Below, piece after piece: positions 57,713 to 64,000 of a stretch of 64,000 nucleotides of DNA. Below the pieces are notes generated by a model that had not been told where the DNA came from, did not search any database, and saw only the letters and a program-made list of their open reading frames with translations. Origin of the DNA: Mycolicibacter icosiumassiliensis (GTDB taxonomy: Bacteria; Actinomycetota; Actinomycetes; Mycobacteriales; Mycobacteriaceae); assembly GCF_900078685.2 (NCBI RefSeq), contig NZ_LT546166.1:2558832-2622831 (forward strand). The letters are read 5' to 3'. The position numbers and the translations under genes are program-made. Numbering within the stretch: the first letter of the stretch is position 1; each line of letters begins with the position of its first letter.

Positions 57713-58419
57713 TTCTCTTCTTCGGCCACCGACATCGCCAGGATTGCCCGGCTGACTCTGTCGAATACGACGTCCAACGATGCCCCGATGTGAGCGCGCA
57801 GCAGGTCGCGCGCGTGCTCCAGTCGACCGGCTAGCACGGCCTCGAGGATCGCCAGATGCTCGCTGATGGTCACTTCGATGCGGTTATTGACCATGAAGTC
57901 ATACATCCGCACATGGCGGATCCGGGCGTTCGCCGACAACAGTGCGTTCACCAGCTCGCGATTACCGGCTGCTTTCAACAGCGTGACGTGAAACTCCTCG
58001 TCGACGACCACGAATCCTGGCTCTTGAGCCGGTGGATCGGCGCGCAGCGATTCCCAAAACTGCTGCTGCTCCAGCAGCAAGTGCCGGTCGTGCACCACGT
58101 CTGGGTTGTCGATCGCGCGCTGAATGCCCGCCATTTCCAAGGTGAGCCGTACTTCGTAGAGGTCCCGAATCCGAGCGATGTTCGGGCGTACCGGACTGAA
58201 GCCGTATTCCTCGCGCTGGATCAGGCCGTCCGCGCAGAGCCGGGCCAGGGCTTCGCGTATGGGCGTGCGTGAGCACCGGAACCTTGCCGCCAGCTTCGGC
58301 TCGGTCAGTCGTTCTCCGAACGCCACCTCGCCGTTCATTAGTTCCGGCCGCAGCGCGAGGTAGACGGCGTCAGCCCGGCTGGAGGCGATTCCGTCAGTTG
58401 TAGCCAGGGGTGTCGACAT
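57697..58419 (-). CDS. GntR-family regulator (FadR/FCD type)
   Basis: A 240-residue protein: winged HTH (LTEPKLAARFRCSRTPIREALARLCADGLI) and an FCD helical domain (IRDLYEVRLTLEMAGIQRAI, VVVDEEFHVTLLKAAGNREL, HLAILEAVLAGRLEHARDLL). The FCD domain usually binds a small carboxylate through metal. It heads the urea carboxylase-allophanate hydrolase operon, so it probably controls it. A GTATAC palindrome lies at 58423-58428 just before the start. Confidence 0.9.
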   Translation of the reverse strand: MSTPLATTDGIASSRADAVYLALRPELMNGEVAFGERLTEPKLAARFRCSRTPIREALARLCADGLIQREEYGFSPVRPNIARIRDLYEVRLTLEMAGIQRAIDNPDVVHDRHLLLEQQQFWESLRADPPAQEPGFVVVDEEFHVTLLKAAGNRELVNALLSANARIRHVRMYDFMVNNRIEVTISEHLAILEAVLAGRLEHARDLLRAHIGASLDVVFDRVSRAILAMSVAEEEKWTAR

Positions 58420-58617
58420 GCTGTATACGCTATTAACCAGGCATTTCAGTTAGGTGATCCGCAGTAACGCGTAGGTTAAATCGACCTCACAGCTCTCAGT
58501 CATCTGACAGCTCTTGCTAACCGACCCGGCAGGTCAAACGGCGGGGACTTCGCGTTGGGAATGCCAGCTGACCAGTGCGGTCGATGTCAGGTGATGCTGT
58601 TGGGGTAGGTCGACCGC

Positions 58618-59895
<1,278 letters not shown>

Positions 59896-59899
59896 CTAG

Positions 59900-60157
<258 letters not shown>

Positions 60158-60161
60158 GGGG

Positions 60162-61586
60162 CTATTCGGGTTGGGCGACCGTCGCCCGGGGGACATCCTG
60201 GAGTCGTTCTGCCGCGGCGCGTGCGGGGCGTCGTAGATATCGGCTCCAGGTCATCAGGGCGGCTAGCACGTAAAAGCCGATGAACATCCAGAATGCCGAC
60301 GTCTCGGTGCCGGTGCTCAGATACGACTGACGCAGCGCCAGGTTGATCCCCACGCCGCCGAAGGCGCCGAAAGTCGCCACGAAACCGATCACGGCTCCGG
60401 CGATGGCCTGCGACCAGAGTCGCCGCTGGGCCTCATCGAGGTTCAGCGCGTGACTGCGTGCCTCGAAGATCGAGGGAATCATCTTGTACACCGACCCGTT
60501 GCCCAGTCCCGCCAGAATGAACAGCCCGATGAACGTGACGATGTAGGCGCCCATCAGTGCAGAGCTGTGACCACCTTGGCGCTCGGCGGCGAGGCTGATC
60601 GCGACCAGTGTGCCGGTGACGACGGACATCGCGACGAATACCGCCAGGGTGACTCGGCTGCCCCCGAGTCGATCCGCGAGTCTGCCGCCGTAGATGCGGG
60701 CCAGCGAGCCCAGCGCCGGGCCGATGAAGGCGAACTGGGCGGCATGCAACGACGCCTGGACCGGGCTCTGCCCGCCCGCGGTGAAGTTGGCCTGCAGGAC
60801 GACGCCGAATGCGAAGGAGAACCCGATCCACGACCCGAAGCTGCCCAGGTACAGCAGGCCCAGCACCCAAGTGTCGGCCTTGGACAGCGCCTCGCGCAGG
60901 TGACTTGCCCTGGTGGCGTGGTCGAGGTTGTCCAGGTGGCGTGCGGCCCCCACCCCGACGATGACCAACAGCGCCAGATATAGCGCACAGACGATGTAGG
61001 CGGCGTCGTGGCCGGTGGTGGACAGCACCAGCAGGCCGACCAGCTGGATCATCGGCACCCCGAGGTTGCCGGCACCGGCGTTCAGGCCCAGCGCCGAGCC
61101 CTTGAGTCGCTGCGGATAGAACCGATTGGTGTTCGTCATAGAAGCGGAGTAGTTGGCCCCGCCGAACCCGGTCAGCCCGGCGCACAGCAGATACGGCCAG
61201 AGCGGAAGGCCAGGGTGCGACAACAACACCATCGCTGCCGCGGTGGGAACCACCAGTACTGCGATCGACGCCACCGTCCAGGTCCGGCCACCGAATGTGG
61301 CGATGCCCAACGAATAGGGGATCCGCAGCAATGCCGCCACCAGGGTGGCCGTGGCGCCGAGCAAGAACTTGTCGCTCGCGGAGAATCCATAGACCGATTG
61401 CGGCATGAACAGCGCGAGCACCGGCCACAGCGTCCACACGCCGAACGCTATGTGGTCGCAGGCGATGATCCAGAGCAGATTGCGTCGCGCGATGATGCGG
61501 TTACCGGCTTCCCAGGCCTGGGCGTCCTCTGGGTCCCAACCGGTCAGGTTGCGCCGGGTTCTCGACTCGTCACCCGTGGACACCAC
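60162..61586 (-). CDS. NarK-type nitrate/nitrite transporter (MFS, NNP family)
   Basis: A 474-residue MFS protein with 12 predicted helices. The NNP signature is clear: GFGGANYSASMTNTNRFYPQ, RLKGSALGLNAGAGNLGVPM. It starts with a soluble ~35-residue N-terminus (NLTGWDPEDAQAWEAGNRII) typical of actinobacterial NarK. Likely nitrate or nitrite transport. It is 5 bp from the end of the convergent ferredoxin gene and follows the methyltransferase by 3 bp on the same strand. Confidence 0.88.
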   Translation of the reverse strand: MVSTGDESRTRRNLTGWDPEDAQAWEAGNRIIARRNLLWIIACDHIAFGVWTLWPVLALFMPQSVYGFSASDKFLLGATATLVAALLRIPYSLGIATFGGRTWTVASIAVLVVPTAAAMVLLSHPGLPLWPYLLCAGLTGFGGANYSASMTNTNRFYPQRLKGSALGLNAGAGNLGVPMIQLVGLLVLSTTGHDAAYIVCALYLALLVIVGVGAARHLDNLDHATRASHLREALSKADTWVLGLLYLGSFGSWIGFSFAFGVVLQANFTAGGQSPVQASLHAAQFAFIGPALGSLARIYGGRLADRLGGSRVTLAVFVAMSVVTGTLVAISLAAERQGGHSSALMGAYIVTFIGLFILAGLGNGSVYKMIPSIFEARSHALNLDEAQRRLWSQAIAGAVIGFVATFGAFGGVGINLALRQSYLSTGTETSAFWMFIGFYVLAALMTWSRYLRRPARAAAERLQDVPRATVAQPE

Positions 61587-61589
61587 GGC

Positions 61590-62420
61590 TCACCGCCGCT
61601 CGGCGGTGACGAGCAGGTATTCCCACCCCATGACACCCTCGTAGAGGTAACGCTGAGCCAGTTCGACGAGCTCGGCGTCCAAGGCGGCCACCAGCGCCGG
61701 ACGGCCGCCGATGGTCCGGTAGGCGTCGATCGTCGGACCGTAGTGGGCCTTGAAGTAGTCGTGCACCGTTTGGGCCTTGAGGAAGCGTTCCACTCGCAAC
61801 ACGCAGCGCTGGGCGTGGATGACCCTGGCCGCATCGCCGAACAGCAGAGACAGGTAGTCCTCGCGGCCCCACAGCGCTGCCGGCGGTACTCCGGGCACTT
61901 GGGTGGGCCGGTAGGGCCTGATTGCGCTGAGCATGCGGCCGAAGAAGCCTTCGGGAGTCCAGCTTGCCAGCGCGATGGTGCCCCCCGGGCGGCATACCCG
62001 AAGCAGCTCGGACGCGGCGCGCTGGTGGTCGGGTGCGAACATCACCCCGATCCCAGAGAGCACCGCATCGAACTCTCCGTCGTCGAACGGCAGCGCCTGC
62101 GCATCGGCCTCCTGCCATTGCATGGTCACGCCCTCTTCGAACGCGCGCAGCCGGGACCGCTGCAGCAGTTCCGGAGTGAGGTCGCTGGAAACCACGGTGG
62201 CGCCCGTCCTGGCAGCTGGAATGGAGATATTGCCGGATCCGGCCGCCACGTCGAGCACGCGATCGCCGGCGCCAATGCCACTGGCGGTGACTAGCGCCGC
62301 CCCGATCGGGGCCATCACCTCCTCGGCCATCAGGGCGTAGTTGCCCATCGCCCACATCGATCGGTGAATGGCCGCCAGGGTGTCTGCTGCGGTGGTGGCG
62401 GTGGTGCTGTCAACGGTCAT
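61590..62420 (-). CDS. SAM-dependent methyltransferase (Rv1405c-like)
   Basis: A 276-residue class I methyltransferase: motif I VLDVAAGSGNISIPAARTGA, motif II TVVSSDLTPELL, DAQALPFDDGEFDAVLSGIG, VCRPGGTIALASWTPEGFFG. I start at ATG 62420 (MTVDSTTATT) behind AGGAG; an in-frame ATG eight codons upstream has none. Position before fmt fits Rv1405c, an acid- and macrophage-induced gene repressed by Rv1404. A motif shared with the MarR promoter at 62509-62534 supports the same control here. Confidence 0.9.
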   Translation of the reverse strand: MTVDSTTATTAADTLAAIHRSMWAMGNYALMAEEVMAPIGAALVTASGIGAGDRVLDVAAGSGNISIPAARTGATVVSSDLTPELLQRSRLRAFEEGVTMQWQEADAQALPFDDGEFDAVLSGIGVMFAPDHQRAASELLRVCRPGGTIALASWTPEGFFGRMLSAIRPYRPTQVPGVPPAALWGREDYLSLLFGDAARVIHAQRCVLRVERFLKAQTVHDYFKAHYGPTIDAYRTIGGRPALVAALDAELVELAQRYLYEGVMGWEYLLVTAERR

Positions 62421-62508
62421 CGGGGTCTCCTGCCAACGGGGCAAACTTGGGTTTTCGACGTCGCTGTCATGGGCGATTGGCCGCGTTTTCCCACGCGCCT
62501 CGCCTAAT

Positions 62509-62534
62509 CTATTGGTACATGAAATAGTTGCTAT
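62509..62534. promoter_or_regulatory. Candidate MarR binding site before the methyltransferase
   Basis: CTATTGGTACATG (62509-62521) with TTGCTAT (62528-62534), nearly identical to the MarR promoter motif at 47782-47810. On the minus strand it covers the region ~90-115 bp upstream of the methyltransferase start, next to a possible -10 TAGATT (62503-62508). Confidence 0.6.
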
Positions 62535-62661
62535 ACGTAATAGTGTAGTGCTGCTAGAGTGCTGTGTAGCCGCTGTCGGTGTCAGTCATGACCGCTTCAG
62601 GCGCGGCGTGCCGAAAAGCGGCGTCCGGGTTCAGTCGGACCCGACTCCCTAAACTGTCCCG

Positions 62662-63594
62662 GTGCGCATCGTCTTCGCCGGCACCCCGGACACCGCGTTG
62701 CCGTCGTTGCAACGACTGATCGATTCACCACGACACGAGGTGGTGGCGGTACTGACCCGACCTGACGCGGCGTCTGGCCGGCGGGGGAGCCCGCAACCGT
62801 CGCCGGTGGCCAGCCTGGCCCTTGACCACGGCATCCCGGTGCTGCGGCCGGCCCAGCCCAACGCCCCCGACTCGGTCGCCCAGCTGGCCGAACTGGCACC
62901 GGAGTGCTGCCCGGTGGTCGCCTACGGGGCGCTGCTGCGCGACGCGTTGTTGGCGGTGCCGACGCACGGCTGGGTCAACCTGCACTTTTCCCTGCTGCCG
63001 GCCTGGCGCGGTGCGGCCCCGGTGCAGGCGGCGATCGCCGCCGGAGACCAGGTGACGGGTGCGACGACGTTTCGCATCGAGCCGGAATTGGACTCCGGGC
63101 CGGTCTACGGGGTCGCGACCGAGAACATCCGGGCCGATGACACTGCCGGTGAACTGCTGGCCCGGCTGGCGGTCTCGGGTGCCGAACTGCTGGCGGCGAC
63201 CCTCGACGGCATCGCTGACGGAGCGCTGCACGCGGTGCCGCAGCCACGCGACGGCATCAGCTACGCATCCAAGATCAGCGTCGACGACGCGCGGGTGCGC
63301 TGGGAGCTGCCGGCCGCGGTGATCGAGCGCCGGATCCGCGCCGTCACCCCGAATCCGGGTTCTTGGACCATGATCGGCGACCTGCGCGTCAGGGTCGGTC
63401 CCGTCAGCCTTGCCGATGATGGGCCAGAAGGACTGTCACCCGGGGAAATTCATGTCGACCGGCGACACGTGTGCGTCGGTACCGGCTCGGTTCCGGTGCG
63501 GCTGGGCCAGATCCAGCCACCGGGAAAGAAGCTCATGGATGCCGCCGACTGGGCGCGCGGCGCTCGGCTCGACTCCGAGATGCGGGCGTCATGA
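62662..63594 (+). CDS. fmt: Methionyl-tRNA formyltransferase
   Basis: A 310-residue Fmt, adding formyl to initiator Met-tRNA. Formyl-donor site [20 protein letters not shown] (SLLPxxRGxxP) and [18 protein letters not shown]-terminus [22 protein letters not shown] 62662 start. Its stop overlaps the next start (ATGA). Confidence 0.96.
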   Translation: MRIVFAGTPDTALPSLQRLIDSPRHEVVAVLTRPDAASGRRGSPQPSPVASLALDHGIPVLRPAQPNAPDSVAQLAELAPECCPVVAYGALLRDALLAVPTHGWVNLHFSLLPAWRGAAPVQAAIAAGDQVTGATTFRIEPELDSGPVYGVATENIRADDTAGELLARLAVSGAELLAATLDGIADGALHAVPQPRDGISYASKISVDDARVRWELPAAVIERRIRAVTPNPGSWTMIGDLRVRVGPVSLADDGPEGLSPGEIHVDRRHVCVGTGSVPVRLGQIQPPGKKLMDAADWARGARLDSEMRAS

Positions 63595-64000
63595 CCGGAC
63601 CCGGGCGCGGCCCGCGTCGGCCGCAGCGTCCCCAGGACGGCCCGCGCAAAACCCGCCGTAAGTCCCTGGACCCGGCTCGCCGCGCCGCATTCGATGTGCT
63701 GCAGGCGGTCTCCCAGCGCGATGCCTACGCCAACCTGGCCCTGCCGGCGCTGTTGGCCGAACGCGGAATCACCGGCCGCGACGCCGCTTTCGCCACGGAG
63801 CTGACCTATGGCACCTGCCGGGTGCGTGGACTGCTCGACGCCATCATCGGCGCGGCGGCGCAGCGCGAACCCAAGACGATCGACCCCGTCCTGCTGGATC
63901 TGCTGCGGCTGGGCAGCTATCAACTGCTGCGTACCCGAGTCGAGCCGCACGCCGCGGTATCGACCACGGTCGATCAGGCGGCCATCGAATTCGACTCCGC
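63591..64000 (+). CDS. rsmB: 16S rRNA m5C967 methyltransferase RsmB (Fmu), N-terminal part
   Basis: Starts at ATG 63591, overlapping fmt (ATGA), and runs off the window after ~136 codons. The visible part is a basic N-terminus ([20 protein letters not shown]) and a NusB-like domain ([60 protein letters not shown]). The SAM-binding catalytic domain lies beyond the window. Usual neighbour of fmt. Confidence 0.93.
   Translation, partial: MTGPGRGPRRPQRPQDGPRKTRRKSLDPARRAAFDVLQAVSQRDAYANLALPALLAERGITGRDAAFATELTYGTCRVRGLLDAIIGAAAQREPKTIDPVLLDLLRLGSYQLLRTRVEPHAAVSTTVDQAAIEFDS

Noticed and set aside
58420..58617. Guanidine riboswitch upstream of the urea carboxylase operon
   Set aside because: The gap before the GntR gene shows no ykkC-like conserved core, and carboxyguanidine deiminase genes are missing.

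Overview
The window is high-GC actinobacterial DNA from a Mycobacterium sensu lato chromosome. The evidence is a glycine-rich PE_PGRS tail at the left edge, two PPE genes, mIHF, PriA without helicase motifs, a DosR-type gene set, frequent GTG starts with ATGA/GTGA overlaps, and gene order. Two blocks, efp-nusB-adi and pyrR-pyrB-pyrC-Rv1382-carA-carB-pyrF-mihF-gmk-rpoZ-coaBC-metK...lipI-priA...fmt-rsmB, follow known mycobacterial order. I cannot name the species.

Layout. 1-3.9 kb: accessory DNA upstream of efp (PE_PGRS end, two unknown proteins, a DnaQ-like exonuclease, a possible integrase remnant). 4.0-7.9 kb: efp, nusB and a large Orn/Lys/Arg decarboxylase. 8.0-14.7 kb: one compact operon of a GntR regulator, an 8-Cys ferredoxin, a lipoprotein solute-binding protein with a NosL-like tail, an ABC permease and ATPase, and an AprA/FrdA-like flavoprotein fused to HEAT repeats. 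14.7-17.1 kb: a TetR regulator, a flavin monooxygenase/acyl-CoA-dehydrogenase-like enzyme and an azoreductase-type flavin reductase, with a perfect palindrome in between. 17.1-19.1 kb: a beta-lactamase-fold hydrolase and a methyltransferase gene whose 3' part is inverted.

19.1-33.9 kb: the pyrimidine operon (with a MIRU-like element before carA and a pyrF that lacks its 3' end), then mihF, gmk, rpoZ, coaBC, a frameshifted amine oxidase with its TetR regulator, and metK. 34.0-41.1 kb: a Baeyer-Villiger-type monooxygenase with an internal stop, a VOC protein, lipI, a YhhN membrane protein, a DUF1023 hydrolase and priA. 41.1-47.2 kb: a DosR-like dormancy island (USP, Acg-type nitroreductase, phosphoribosyltransferase remnant, second USP, Rv2004c-like kinase) with two candidate DosR boxes.

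47.2-62.4 kb: a MarR regulator, an NCS1 permease with a Cys-rich tail, one intact and one broken PPE, allophanate hydrolase, urea carboxylase and a GntR regulator (an ATP-dependent urea-nitrogen pathway), then P450, ferredoxin, a NarK-type transporter and a methyltransferase. The MarR gene and the distant methyltransferase share a promoter motif. fmt and the start of rsmB close the window.

The most interesting items are the ferredoxin/ABC/flavoprotein-HEAT operon, the truncated pyrF, the inverted methyltransferase half, and the urea-PPE-NCS1 cluster. Seven genes here are broken in different ways, so either decay is active or some breaks are assembly errors.
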